A stretch of 11,240 nucleotides of DNA from Planctomycetales bacterium (GCA_030592655.1 JAUVIQ010000090.1:1-11240); one strand, 5' to 3'. Counted from the stretch's first letter, positions 1 to 7,856 are shown. Numbers and translations: made by a program. Notes: generated by a model from the letters alone, not told the origin.

Positions 1-790
1 GAATCTCACGCACCTCGTCTTCGGTAATCGGATTGGTGAACTGGAGGTTTATGGCCTCGCTGTGGGCGCGCATTACCGGAACGCGGACGCAGGTGGCTGT
101 GATGAGAATTTCCGGCGCGTGGAAAATTTTCTGCGTCTCGCGGACCATTTTGGTCTCTTCGAGGTTGTACCCGTCCGGGCCGACGTCGCTGTTGTGGCTG
201 AAGACGTTGAACGCGGCTGGGTGCGGCAGGACCGTAGGCTGAAAATCCTTACCATCCAGAAACGCCCTCGCGCCTTCGGCAAGTTCGTCCATCGCAGCCG
301 CTCCGGCCCCGCTGGCGGCCTGGTACGTGCTGACGACGATCCGCCGAATTGGGTTGGCCTTGTGCAGAGGCCAGACCGGAACGTTCATGATAATCGTCGA
401 GCAGTTCGGGTTGGCGATGATGCCCTTGTGGGCCTTGATGTCATCGGGGTTGACTTCCGGTACGACCAGCGGCACGTCGGGGTCCATGCGATAGGCGGAG
501 GTGTTATCGACGACCACGCAGCCGGCTTCGACGGCTATCGGGGCGAATTTTTTAGAAATCGACCCGCCCGCCGAAGAAAGTACCAGTTCCACGTCGTCGA
601 AACTTTTTTCCGTAACCTCTTCGACGGTCAGTTCTTCGCCGGCGAAGGCGATTTTCTTGCCTTCTGACCGGCTTGATGCCAGTAGTTTCAGACTGGTCAG
701 TGGAAAATTCCGCTGCTGGAGAATTTTCAGAAACTCCGCGCCCACCGCTCCGGTAGCGCCCAGTATTGCCGTGCGATAATTCATCTTCAT
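1..790 (-). CDS. asd: Aspartate-semialdehyde dehydrogenase, 3' end cut by the window edge
   Basis: This enzyme reduces L-aspartyl-4-phosphate to L-aspartate-4-semialdehyde with NADPH, the branch step towards lysine/diaminopimelate, threonine and methionine in the cytoplasm. I translated the minus strand from the ATG at 790; 263 codons stay open to the edge, so about 75 residues of a usual ~340 are missing. Seen: the N-terminal NADP loop GATGAVG (residues 11-17), the catalytic cysteine in NPNCST (C130), the glutamine of YQAASGAGA (Q157), and the CVRVP...RAHSEA segment with R236 and H243 spaced seven apart like the substrate arginine and acid/base histidine of the family. Start: ATG at 790 gives MKMNYRTAILG; the ATG two codons later (784) is equally possible. 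Neither has a clear Shine-Dalgarno. It lies 79 bp behind the CoA-transferase gene on the same strand, so read-through is possible, but the function is unrelated. Confidence 0.95.
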   Translation of the reverse strand, partial: MKMNYRTAILGATGAVGAEFLKILQQRNFPLTSLKLLASSRSEGKKIAFAGEELTVEEVTEKSFDDVELVLSSAGGSISKKFAPIAVEAGCVVVDNTSAYRMDPDVPLVVPEVNPDDIKAHKGIIANPNCSTIIMNVPVWPLHKANPIRRIVVSTYQAASGAGAAAMDELAEGARAFLDGKDFQPTVLPHPAAFNVFSHNSDVGPDGYNLEETKMVRETQKIFHAPEILITATCVRVPVMRAHSEAINLQFTNPITEDEVREI

Positions 791-796
791 GCGGTT

Positions 797-825
797 ATTA
801 TAGCGGTTTTGGGAAATATTGCGAT
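797..825 (-). promoter_or_regulatory. Possible asd promoter with -10 TATAAT, possibly leaderless
   Basis: On the minus strand a perfect TATAAT (802-797) ends six bases before the asd ATG at 790. The best -35 at 17 bp (825-820, ATCGCA) matches the consensus at only three of six bases. If used, transcription would begin at or next to the A of the ATG, giving a leaderless mRNA, which would agree with the lack of a Shine-Dalgarno. The hexamer could be chance in an AT-rich 79-bp gap. Confidence 0.25.
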
Positions 826-869
826 AACCAGTTGCGGTAATGTGAGGCGGCCTTCGCTACAGCAGATCG

Positions 870-2750
870 TTAACTGTTCTGGTGTTCCTGCTTCACCAGA
901 TCGAAGTCGATGCTGTAGGCCTCGCCGTCGAATTCGGTATTCACCTTGAAGCCGGAGTTGTGGAAGATGGCGAGCATGGGCTTGTTGACAGGCAGGACCT
1001 TGGCGTAGAAGCGGCGGACGCCACGCTGACGAGCAATCTGGGCTATATAGTCCATCAGGAACGTGCCCATCCCCTTTTGCTGCCATTCGTCCTGAACGAT
1101 GAAGGCAACCTCGGCGGCCTGGGTCTTGGGATCGAGAAAATACTGCGCGATGGCGACGATGTCCTCCCCGGCTGGGCTCGGCACGACGCCGACGATGGCG
1201 ATGTCGTTGCGGTAGTCGATGTTGGTGAGTTTCTGCACGTCCTTGTGTGGAAAAGTCATCGTAGAAGCGAAATACCGCGTATGGACGGACTGGTTGCTCA
1301 GTGAATAAAGCATTTCGCTCAATGCCGGTTCGTCGGTCGGCTTGACGGGACGGAAGAAAATCTGTGTGCCGTCTTTCAACGTCTCGTAATGTTCGAGTTC
1401 TTCGGGGTAGGCGACCTTGTCCCAGGCCAGTTCAATCTGGTCCTGCGGGAGATAATTTTGCGATTTAGCAGCCTCGATAAGTTCGTTCCTGAACTTTGGG
1501 TGTGCGATATTGACCAGCGCCAGAACCCGCTCGCGAATGCTCCTGCCGTGCAGATAGGCGATACCGTACTCGGTAACGACGTAATGCACGTCGCCTCGCG
1601 TGGTAACGACGCCGGCGCCTTCGGTCAGATGCGGGACAATGCGGGAGACGGATTCGTCTTTGGCGGTGGAGGGCATGGCGATAATGGGCTTTCCGCCCCG
1701 GCTTCGGGCAGAACCGCGAATGAAGTCCACCTGTCCGCCGATACCGCTGTAGAACTTATAGCCCAGTGAGTCGGCGCAGACCTGACCGGTAAGGTCAATC
1801 TCCAGAGCGACATTAATGCCGACCATTTTATCGTGCTGACTGATGACGAACGGATCGTTGACATACTCGGTTGGTCTGAAGTTGAAAAATGGGTTTCCGT
1901 CAATGTAATCGTAGAGTTTCTGCGAACCCATGCAGAAACTGGCGACGATTTTCCCACGATTAATCGTTTTTTTAGAGCAGGTTATCGCGCCGCACTCGAT
2001 AAGGTCGATAATCCAGTCGCCGAACATTTCGGTATGTATTCCGAGTTCTTTCTTGTCCTTGAGGTATTCTGCCAGCGCCTGTGGTATGCGTCCGATGCCG
2101 CATTCGATTGTGCTTCCGTCTTCGACCAGGCGGGCGATATTCTGTCCGATACGCCGGAGCGTCTCGCTCGGTTTGGGAACCGGAACGGTTATGACAGGTT
2201 CGTCGCAGGGTACGAGCATGTCGATGAAGTTGGCGTGGATAAAACTGTCGCCCATCGTTCGCGGCATTTTGGAGTTGACCTGGGCGATGATGTACTTGGC
2301 GTTGGAAGTGGCGGATTTGACGATATCGACCGATACGCCGAAACTGCACAGGCCGCTCGCATCGGGCGGTGAGACCGAAATCAACGCCACGTCGATGGGA
2401 ATTCTGCCTGTCTCGAACTCTCGCGGGATCGCCGACAGGAAAATCGGCGTGTAATCGCCGATACCGGCATCCAGGGCGTGCCGGACGTTATCGGCGACGA
2501 AAAAACTGTTCATCTTGAATTTGTCGCGGAATTTCTCGTTGGCATAAGGCGCAGAACCCATCGTCAGCAGGTGGATGATACGGGCGTCGTAAATATCCCG
2601 GGAATGCTCCACAAGAGCGTTGACAAGATGCTGAGGCTGGGCGCATCCGGTTCCTATGAAAATGCTGTTTCCCGGCTTGATGAGTTTCAATGCCTCAACG
2701 GCGGTTCCGACCCGGTCGGCATATTTTTTCTTCCAGTCAAATTCCTGCAT
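870..2750 (-). CDS. Acetyl-CoA hydrolase/transferase family protein fused to a C-terminal GNAT acetyltransferase
   Basis: A 626-residue two-domain protein. Residues ~1-435 match the butyrate/4-hydroxybutyrate CoA-transferase family that moves CoA between acyl-CoA and a free acid such as acetate. GIHTEMFGD carries E241, aligning with the catalytic glutamate E238 of Clostridium 4-hydroxybutyrate CoA-transferase; GIGGQVDFIRGS (336-347) and VVTEYGIAYLHG (391-402) are the other conserved blocks. Residues ~462-605 form a GNAT fold with acetyl-CoA loop QQKGMG (557-562) and a C-terminal NKPMLAIFHNSGF segment. Fusions of this kind are a known family architecture; the GNAT target is unknown, though Pat-type protein lysine acetylation is a reasonable guess. 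I chose the ATG at 2750, which has GAGAAGAAG just upstream; a TTG at 2777 would add nine residues and overlap the upstream gene. With the ATG the gap to the ligase stop is 13 bp, so they are probably co-transcribed. Confidence 0.92.
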   Translation of the reverse strand: MQEFDWKKKYADRVGTAVEALKLIKPGNSIFIGTGCAQPQHLVNALVEHSRDIYDARIIHLLTMGSAPYANEKFRDKFKMNSFFVADNVRHALDAGIGDYTPIFLSAIPREFETGRIPIDVALISVSPPDASGLCSFGVSVDIVKSATSNAKYIIAQVNSKMPRTMGDSFIHANFIDMLVPCDEPVITVPVPKPSETLRRIGQNIARLVEDGSTIECGIGRIPQALAEYLKDKKELGIHTEMFGDWIIDLIECGAITCSKKTINRGKIVASFCMGSQKLYDYIDGNPFFNFRPTEYVNDPFVISQHDKMVGINVALEIDLTGQVCADSLGYKFYSGIGGQVDFIRGSARSRGGKPIIAMPSTAKDESVSRIVPHLTEGAGVVTTRGDVHYVVTEYGIAYLHGRSIRERVLALVNIAHPKFRNELIEAAKSQNYLPQDQIELAWDKVAYPEELEHYETLKDGTQIFFRPVKPTDEPALSEMLYSLSNQSVHTRYFASTMTFPHKDVQKLTNIDYRNDIAIVGVVPSPAGEDIVAIAQYFLDPKTQAAEVAFIVQDEWQQKGMGTFLMDYIAQIARQRGVRRFYAKVLPVNKPMLAIFHNSGFKVNTEFDGEAYSIDFDLVKQEHQNS

Positions 2751-2763
2751 GTCTTCTTCTCGG

Positions 2764-4866
2764 TCAGATTTTTTCAACGCTCATTCGAGCGTCAACGGCG
2801 ATCGGCGTTGTGCCCTCGATGCCGACGATAAAAGGGTTGATGTCCATTTCCTGAATCTGTGGGAACGCTGTTACCAGTTGGCTGAGCCTCTGAAGGCCCT
2901 CGGCGATAGCGTCAAGATCGACGCCTTCTTTACCTCGGAACCCTTTGAGTATCTGATACGTCTTCGTACGGACGAGCATTTCCTTGGCTTCGGAGGCCGT
3001 TATCGGCGCAAGATAGAACGCAACGTCCTTGAGCACCTCGACCATAATACCGCCCATACCGAACATCAGCATCGGCCCGAAATGCGGATCACGATTCATT
3101 CCGAGTATTACCTCTTTGCCGCTGCTGCACATCTCCTGAACCAGCACGCCGAGAATGTCGGCGTCGGGCGCTTTCTTCGGGATGCGGTACATCATCAGGT
3201 CGAAGGCGTCCCTGACCTGCTGAGGACCATTCAGGCCTATCCTGACGCCGCCGACGTCCGACTTGTGGAGAATGTCCGGCGACCATATCTTCATCACGAC
3301 CGGATAGCCAAGTTGATCGGCAATGTCCGCCGCCTGCTCGGCGGTCATGGCGACCGTCCCCTTGGGAGTTACAAATCCGTATGCCTCAAGAATCTCCTTG
3401 GATTCCATTTCCGGTATTTCACGAACGCCCTGCCGCAGGTGCCTGTCGATGATATGCTCCACTTTACGGCGATTGACAGGGAAGAGTTTTATGACTCGCT
3501 TAGGCCTGGATCGCCAACAGGCATATTTGTTCATTACTTCAATGGTTGTTACGGCGCTTTCGGGGGAATCGTATTGAGGAATTTTACCTCTGCGCAGGAT
3601 ACGAATCGCTTCGGCGACCTTCTGCCCGCCGAGGAAGCAGGCAAGTATGGGCTTTGAGGACTTTTCGGCGGCGATTTCGACAACTGCCTCGGCGACACCG
3701 GCACAATCAGTCATTGCCTGCGGCGTCAGCAGCACCATGACAGCATTCACGCCGGGATCGTCGAGAATGACGTCAAGTGCAAACTCGTACCGGTCGGGCA
3801 TAGCGTCGCCCAGAACGTCAATCGGGTTGTTGACGTTGGCGGCGGGCGGGAGATTATCAGCCAAACGGCTAATCGTTTCGTCGGTCAATTTGGCAAACGT
3901 CAGTCCCCTTCGTTCGATTGCGTCGGCTGCCATAATTCCAGGACCGCCGGCATTTGTGATAACCGCGATACTCGGCCCGGCCGGTAAAGGCTGATTGACA
4001 AAGGCCTGGGCGTAATCGAACTGCGTCTTTATGGAGTCGCAGCGGATAATACCGGACCGGTCGAACCCGACGTCGTAGGCCGTTTCGCTACCGGCGAGAG
4101 ATCCGGTGTGAGAAGACGCAGCCTTGGCGCCTGCGCCTGTACCGCCCGATTTGATCAGCAATATCGGCTTGTTCTGCGAGATTCGCTCCACATGATGCAC
4201 GAATTCGTCGCCGCTGGTGATGCTTTCCAGGTAGCCGGCGATAACCTTTGTGTTCTTGTCCTGCCCGAGCGCCTTGATAATATCGAGTTCGTCCACATCG
4301 ACCTTGTTCCCAATGCTGATAAGAGCGCTGAAACCGATGTCGTTCGTCCTGGACATATCGAGAATCGCCGTAACCAGAGCGCCCGACTGCGAAAGGTACC
4401 GGATGTGTCCGATCCTCGGCAGGTCCCCGCCGAAACTCGCATTGAGGCAACTGCCCGGAACCATAATGCCCAGACAGTTAGGCCCGATAATTCGAATCTT
4501 CGCGCTTTTCGCTATCTTGAGGACCGACTGTTCGAGTTCCATGCCTTCTGCGCCGACCTCCTTGAAACCGGCGGTGATGATTATCACCGATTTGACGCCT
4601 GCTCCTGCACATTCGGTCATAACCGCCGGAACAGCCTTGGCCGGTACGACGATGACTACAAGGTCCGGCGTCCGCCCGATTGACTTCAGGTCCGGATAGC
4701 AGCGAAGCGATTCCACCTCGTCGGCCTTGGGGTTGACCGGATAGATGTCGCCTTTAAACCCGCCTGCAATCAGGCCCGCTACGATCTCGTGGCCGACCTT
4801 GCCCTTCTGACGGGATGCGCCGACGACCGCAACGGACTGTGGCTCAAAGAATGACGTAAGGCTCAT
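2764..4866 (-). CDS. ADP-forming acetate/acyl-CoA ligase (fused alpha and beta subunits)
   Basis: A 700-residue NDP-forming acyl-CoA synthetase: acyl-CoA + ADP + Pi gives acid + CoA + ATP, reversible, cytoplasmic, typical of fermentative energy conservation. Domain order: CoA-binding Rossmann domain (residues ~7-130, VAVVGASR near the start, GPNCLG at 128-133); succinyl-CoA-ligase-like flavodoxin domains (~150-450, SQSGAL at 159-164) with the phospho-accepting histidine H253 in SSHTGSLAGSE and E213 in GYLESI; then a C-terminal ATP-grasp domain (~480-700) with the second conserved histidine H534 in HKSDVGGV, a glycine-rich block near 601-607 (MFGMGGI), and DINPF at 675-679. All key catalytic residues are present, so it should be active, unlike the degenerate copy in E. 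coli Pat. Substrate (acetate, propionate, other) cannot be read from sequence. The ATG at 4866 has only a distant AAGGA upstream. It leads the operon with the CoA-transferase/GNAT gene. Confidence 0.93.
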   Translation of the reverse strand: MSLTSFFEPQSVAVVGASRQKGKVGHEIVAGLIAGGFKGDIYPVNPKADEVESLRCYPDLKSIGRTPDLVVIVVPAKAVPAVMTECAGAGVKSVIIITAGFKEVGAEGMELEQSVLKIAKSAKIRIIGPNCLGIMVPGSCLNASFGGDLPRIGHIRYLSQSGALVTAILDMSRTNDIGFSALISIGNKVDVDELDIIKALGQDKNTKVIAGYLESITSGDEFVHHVERISQNKPILLIKSGGTGAGAKAASSHTGSLAGSETAYDVGFDRSGIIRCDSIKTQFDYAQAFVNQPLPAGPSIAVITNAGGPGIMAADAIERRGLTFAKLTDETISRLADNLPPAANVNNPIDVLGDAMPDRYEFALDVILDDPGVNAVMVLLTPQAMTDCAGVAEAVVEIAAEKSSKPILACFLGGQKVAEAIRILRRGKIPQYDSPESAVTTIEVMNKYACWRSRPKRVIKLFPVNRRKVEHIIDRHLRQGVREIPEMESKEILEAYGFVTPKGTVAMTAEQAADIADQLGYPVVMKIWSPDILHKSDVGGVRIGLNGPQQVRDAFDLMMYRIPKKAPDADILGVLVQEMCSSGKEVILGMNRDPHFGPMLMFGMGGIMVEVLKDVAFYLAPITASEAKEMLVRTKTYQILKGFRGKEGVDLDAIAEGLQRLSQLVTAFPQIQEMDINPFIVGIEGTTPIAVDARMSVEKI

Positions 4867-5028
4867 TTCGACTGATTGTCCTTTCCATCTCCAGAAGGTT
4901 ATAAGAAAAAGGTTTCTGCCACAGAAAATCGGGAAGGTTCTGAAACAATCTCTATTATGATTTTTCCCGGGCCTTCCTTAAGCATATCAGAAACGCCCGC
5001 TGACGCCAAGACTTTACACAGTGCGGTG

Positions 5029-5057
5029 TTGAAAATGCCTGAGAGGTGTAATATCCT
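5029..5057 (+). promoter_or_regulatory. Likely promoter of the rhamnose isomerase gene
   Basis: TTGAAA at 5029-5034 (five of six to TTGACA), exactly 17 bp, then TATCCT at 5052-5057 (four of six to TATAAT). Transcription would start near 5064, leaving a ~20-base leader that contains the ribosome binding site. Prediction by eye only. Confidence 0.35.
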
Positions 5058-5073
5058 CCTCGACGAAAGTGAA

Positions 5074-5077
5074 GGAG
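5074..5077 (+). promoter_or_regulatory. Ribosome binding site fixing the isomerase start
   Basis: GGAG within GAAGGAGA, seven bases before the ATG at 5085. It is the best Shine-Dalgarno in the window and supports this start. Confidence 0.7.
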
Positions 5078-5084
5078 ATACCCT

Positions 5085-6308
5085 ATGGCTGTAAGCAGGA
5101 AAGTGCGTCTTTCGTCGCGTCGGTCTGCGGAAGTTGTGCGGCGGATGCTGAGGTTCAAGGTGGAAACGCCCAGTTGGGGTTTTTCCGACACGGGCACGCG
5201 GTTCGGGAAGTTCTACCAGGACGCAGCCGCCATTGACCTGTCCGATAAGTTGGCCGACGCGGGGGTCGTCCACAAGTTCACGGGCATGACCCCGTCGGTG
5301 GCGGTGCACGTGTTGTGGGATTTTCCCAACGGCTTCGACGCCGGCGTGGTCAAACTGGCGCGAAAGCACGGCGTGCGAATCGGCGCTGTCAACCCCAACG
5401 TCTTCCAGGACCAGTGCTATAAGTTCGGCTCGATCTGCAATCGCGACCCTGCCATTCGACGTCGGGCAACTCGCCACATGCTCGATTCGGTGGCTGTCGC
5501 AAAGGACGCGGGCAGCAAATACCTGTCGCTGTGGTTCGGCGACGGGGCCAACTATCCGGGCCAGGCCGACATCCGACAGAGAAAGCGATGGGCCGCCGCC
5601 GCGTTGCGAAAAGTCCACGCTGCCATGCCCGCTTCGATGACCATGCTGATCGAGTACAAACCCTTCGAGCCGGCGGCGTACTTCAGCGACTTCTTCGACT
5701 GGGGAAGTTCTTACATCTTCGCCAAGGCCGCCGGACCGAGAGCGAAGGTCCTGGTCGATACCGGGCATCACCTCCCCGGCTGCAACATCGAACAGATTGT
5801 CGCCTGGCTGATCGACGAGCGAATGCTGGGGGGCTTTCATTTCAACGACCGCAAGTACGCCGACGACGATCTGACTCTCGGCAGCATCGACCCGTACCAG
5901 ATATTCCGCATCTTCAACGAGATAGTCGCCTGGGAGCACGAGACCGGAAAAGACCTGGACATCGCCTACATGATCGACCAGTCCCACAACATCAAGCCGA
6001 AGGTCCAGGCGATGATCCAGACCGTCTGCCGGGTGCAGGAGATTTTCTGCAAGACCCTGTGCGTGGACCGCGCCGCCCTGGCAGCGGCGCAGAAAAAAGA
6101 AGACACCGTCGCCGCCGAGGAGGTCCTTCAGTCGGCCTTTGCCTCCGACGTTACCGAAATCCTCCGTCAGGTCCGCAGGAAATTGTCCGTTCCAGCCGAT
6201 CCGCTGTCGGCCTTCCGTAAGAGCGGCTACGAAGCCGCCGCCGCAAAGGACCGCAGGAAACGCCGGAAAGAAATGGGACTCGTCTCCGACAGCGGCGGGT
6301 TCACGTGA
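5085..6308 (+). CDS. rhaI: L-rhamnose isomerase / ketose-aldose isomerase of the RhaI (Pseudomonas/Bacillus) type
   Basis: A 407-residue xylose-isomerase-like TIM-barrel enzyme, expected to convert L-rhamnose to L-rhamnulose in the cytoplasm with a divalent metal. The Pseudomonas stutzeri enzyme uses E219, D254, H257, H281 and D327; here E190 (IEYKPFEP), D225 and H228 (LVDTGHH), H252 (GGFHFNDRKY) and D298 (MIDQSHN) have exactly the same spacings (35, 3, 24, 46). Members of this group can be promiscuous on other aldoses, but the next gene is rhamnulokinase, which supports rhamnose. The C-terminus (from ~388) is a basic, low-complexity tail ending in GGFT, and the TGA stop lies inside the left arm of the REPIN-like repeat. 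It converges on rhaB rather than sharing an operon with it. A large ORF on the opposite strand is only a high-GC shadow. Confidence 0.92.
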   Translation: MAVSRKVRLSSRRSAEVVRRMLRFKVETPSWGFSDTGTRFGKFYQDAAAIDLSDKLADAGVVHKFTGMTPSVAVHVLWDFPNGFDAGVVKLARKHGVRIGAVNPNVFQDQCYKFGSICNRDPAIRRRATRHMLDSVAVAKDAGSKYLSLWFGDGANYPGQADIRQRKRWAAAALRKVHAAMPASMTMLIEYKPFEPAAYFSDFFDWGSSYIFAKAAGPRAKVLVDTGHHLPGCNIEQIVAWLIDERMLGGFHFNDRKYADDDLTLGSIDPYQIFRIFNEIVAWEHETGKDLDIAYMIDQSHNIKPKVQAMIQTVCRVQEIFCKTLCVDRAALAAAQKKEDTVAAEEVLQSAFASDVTEILRQVRRKLSVPADPLSAFRKSGYEAAAAKDRRKRRKEMGLVSDSGGFT

Positions 6309-6432
6309 AAATAGGGACGCTAACCTATTTTCTTGGCCATTCGCGGCATAAGTAACCAATATCAAACATCAATACCAACTGTCGGCGAATACCATGTCAA
6401 ACAGAAAATAGGTTAGCGTCCCTATTTTCACG
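6304..6432. repeat. REPIN-like long inverted repeat between convergent genes
   Basis: Two 30-base arms, 6304-6333 and 6403-6432, are exact reverse complements separated by 69 bases. Each arm is itself a hairpin: GAAAATAGG/CCTATTTTC with an 8-base loop (6307-6315 with 6324-6332; 6404-6412 with 6421-6429). The foldback continues imperfectly into the spacer (TGG with CCA; ATTCGC 6339-6344 with GCGAAT 6385-6390). Two inverted REP-type hairpins joined by a spacer is the layout called REPIN, mobilised elsewhere by a Y1/HUH RAYT transposase. No transposase lies in this window. It could also act as a two-way terminator or mRNA stabiliser. Confidence 0.8.
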
Positions 6433-7804
6433 CTTGCATTTGCACGGCGACGTTTCCGGTCGCCGTCGCCTCGGCTGGTCCGACGATCACGTTCACGCCG
6501 GCCCGCCGGGCAGTCAGTTCGTTGAGATACTTATTCCGCGACATCCCGCCGATCATATAAAGGTTCCGCAGCGGCCTGCCGGTCTTTTCTCGCAATTCGG
6601 CAATGGCTTCGGCGTAACTTTCAGCCAGCGAAGCAAAAATGACTTGGGCGAACTGCCCCGGCCTCTGCGGAATCGGCTGACCCGTGTCGCGGCAATAATC
6701 AGCGATGGCGGCGGGCATCTCCGGCGGATGCGTGAAACCTTCCCATTGCGGATCAATGACAGCCGAGGCGTTATCCTCGCCTCCGGCGGCGCGGGCAGCG
6801 GCGACCAACGACTCATACGAACAGTCCACGCCCATAACCGACCAGACCTTCCGACACTGCTCAATCAGCCAGGCACCCGTGAGGTTGCGTATGATTCGCA
6901 GCGACCCGTCGGGGTTGGCCTCGTATCCGAAGCGCGTCGGCTCCAGCACACCCGCCGGCAGATGCCCATCCACGAATATACCGAGAATCGACCATGTGCC
7001 GGACGAGATAACCACAAGGTCTTCGGGCGGAGGGAGGTCTTCACCGAGGCAGAGTCCGAAGGCAGCGCCCGTATCGTGGCCCGCTCCGACCACAACGGGA
7101 ACCGCTCCCAGATGGGTCTTTTCCTGAATGGCCCGGCTGAGCGTGCCGGCGATTGCAGGGCCGGCAGTTATCGTCGGGAGGATTTCGGCGGGCAGGTCCA
7201 GTTCGGCGAGGATATCGACTGCCCATTCCCGCCGCACCGCGTCGTACATCTGGGAGGTCGATGCGACGGTGCAATCGCTGACGCGCGAGCCGCACAGCCA
7301 ATACCGCAGCAGGTCGGGAATGAACAGCAGCGTCCTGGCGCGGGCCGGCAGGTCGGGTGTATCCTCGGCCGCAGCGGCCAACTGGCAGAGGCTGGTGTGG
7401 TCCTGAAACATCGAGCCGGTCCGCTCGGCCAGGCGATCCGCGCCGATCCGCTCGACGATCCGTCGGCTCATTCCGATGTTGCGTCCGTCGCGGTAGCACC
7501 TTGGCCGCTCGAGCAGTTCGCCGTTCTCATCCAGCAGGGCAAAATCAACGCCCCACGTGTCCACGCCGATAGCCCGCAGCCGGATGCCGCGTTCAGCCAC
7601 AAGCCGCATCGCACGGAGCATCTGCTCAAACAGCGCCTCGATGTCCCAGAACAGTCCTTTGTCGGTTTTCACCGGCGCGTTGGCGAAGCGGTGGATTTCC
7701 TCCAGGCTGATCCGCCCCGCCCGGCCTGCCCGACCCAGAATCGCCCTCCCGCTGGAAGCGCCCAAATCAAACGCCAGATAAACCTGTTCATCCTGATTAT
7801 CCAT
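6428..7804 (-). CDS. rhaB: Rhamnulokinase (FGGY carbohydrate kinase), apparently short at the C-terminus
   Basis: A 458-residue kinase that phosphorylates L-rhamnulose at C1 with ATP. Seen: N-terminal phosphate loop DLGASSGR (13-20), GVDTWGVDFALLD (80-92), the catalytic-base segment GAGHDTGAAF with D244, SSGTWS (267-272) opening the second FGGY domain, and the adenosine-site GGMSRN (419-424). The ATG at 7804 is preceded by GGAG at 5 bases; the frame stays open another 94 codons upstream, but that part reads a 10-bp repeat array and covers the likely promoter, so it is not coding. The protein stops at GNVAVQMQA, while Bacillus and E. coli rhamnulokinases (485-489 residues as I recall them) continue roughly 25-40 residues past this block. 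The TGA comes from the right arm of the REPIN-like repeat. The core active site is intact, so function may survive. Confidence 0.93.
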   Translation of the reverse strand: MDNQDEQVYLAFDLGASSGRAILGRAGRAGRISLEEIHRFANAPVKTDKGLFWDIEALFEQMLRAMRLVAERGIRLRAIGVDTWGVDFALLDENGELLERPRCYRDGRNIGMSRRIVERIGADRLAERTGSMFQDHTSLCQLAAAAEDTPDLPARARTLLFIPDLLRYWLCGSRVSDCTVASTSQMYDAVRREWAVDILAELDLPAEILPTITAGPAIAGTLSRAIQEKTHLGAVPVVVGAGHDTGAAFGLCLGEDLPPPEDLVVISSGTWSILGIFVDGHLPAGVLEPTRFGYEANPDGSLRIIRNLTGAWLIEQCRKVWSVMGVDCSYESLVAAARAAGGEDNASAVIDPQWEGFTHPPEMPAAIADYCRDTGQPIPQRPGQFAQVIFASLAESYAEAIAELREKTGRPLRNLYMIGGMSRNKYLNELTARRAGVNVIVGPAEATATGNVAVQMQA

Positions 7805-7809
7805 TACTG

Positions 7810-7813
7810 CTCC
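7810..7813 (-). promoter_or_regulatory. Ribosome binding site deciding the rhaB start
   Basis: GGAG on the minus strand (7813-7810), five bases from the ATG at 7804. It selects this ATG over upstream in-frame ATGs at up to 8086. Confidence 0.65.
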
Positions 7814-7827
7814 AATAACCCATCGGC

Positions 7828-7856
7828 AACATAGCAAAAACCCCGCTGAACGCCAA
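7828..7856 (-). promoter_or_regulatory. Likely rhaB promoter
   Basis: On the minus strand TTGGCG (7856-7851), 17 bp, then TATGTT (7833-7828) with the extended -10 dinucleotide TG just upstream. Transcription would start near 7821, 17 bases before the ATG. Its position inside the open upstream frame argues against an extended protein. Confidence 0.4.

Larger units (their letters stand above)
4867..5084. other. Divergent intergenic region between the acyl-CoA ligase and the rhamnose isomerase
   Basis: 218 bp separate two outward-facing starts, so both promoters must lie here unless transcription enters from elsewhere. The isomerase side holds a fair promoter and a good ribosome binding site (listed separately). 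On the ligase side I see CATAAT and CTTATAAC on the minus strand but no convincing -35 partner at 16-18 bp. A loose inverted pair GGAAGG/CCTTCC (near 4930-4978) flanks the AT-rich middle and could be an operator, but it is weak. Confidence 0.5.

Noticed and set aside
62..667. 201-codon plus-strand ORF
   Set aside because: It lies antisense to asd, whose motifs are clear; the translation has no recognisable features.
2750..2777. TTG start for the CoA-transferase/GNAT gene
   Set aside because: It would overlap the ligase stop by 14 bp; the ATG at 2750 has a better-placed purine-rich site and begins the conserved FDWKKKYADR segment.
4899..6365. 488-codon minus-strand ORF
   Set aside because: It is the antisense shadow of the isomerase gene in GC-rich DNA; the isomerase has all metal ligands, a promoter and a ribosome binding site.
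6434..7834. 466-codon plus-strand ORF
   Set aside because: Antisense shadow of rhaB, with a low-complexity Arg/Gly/Pro-rich translation.
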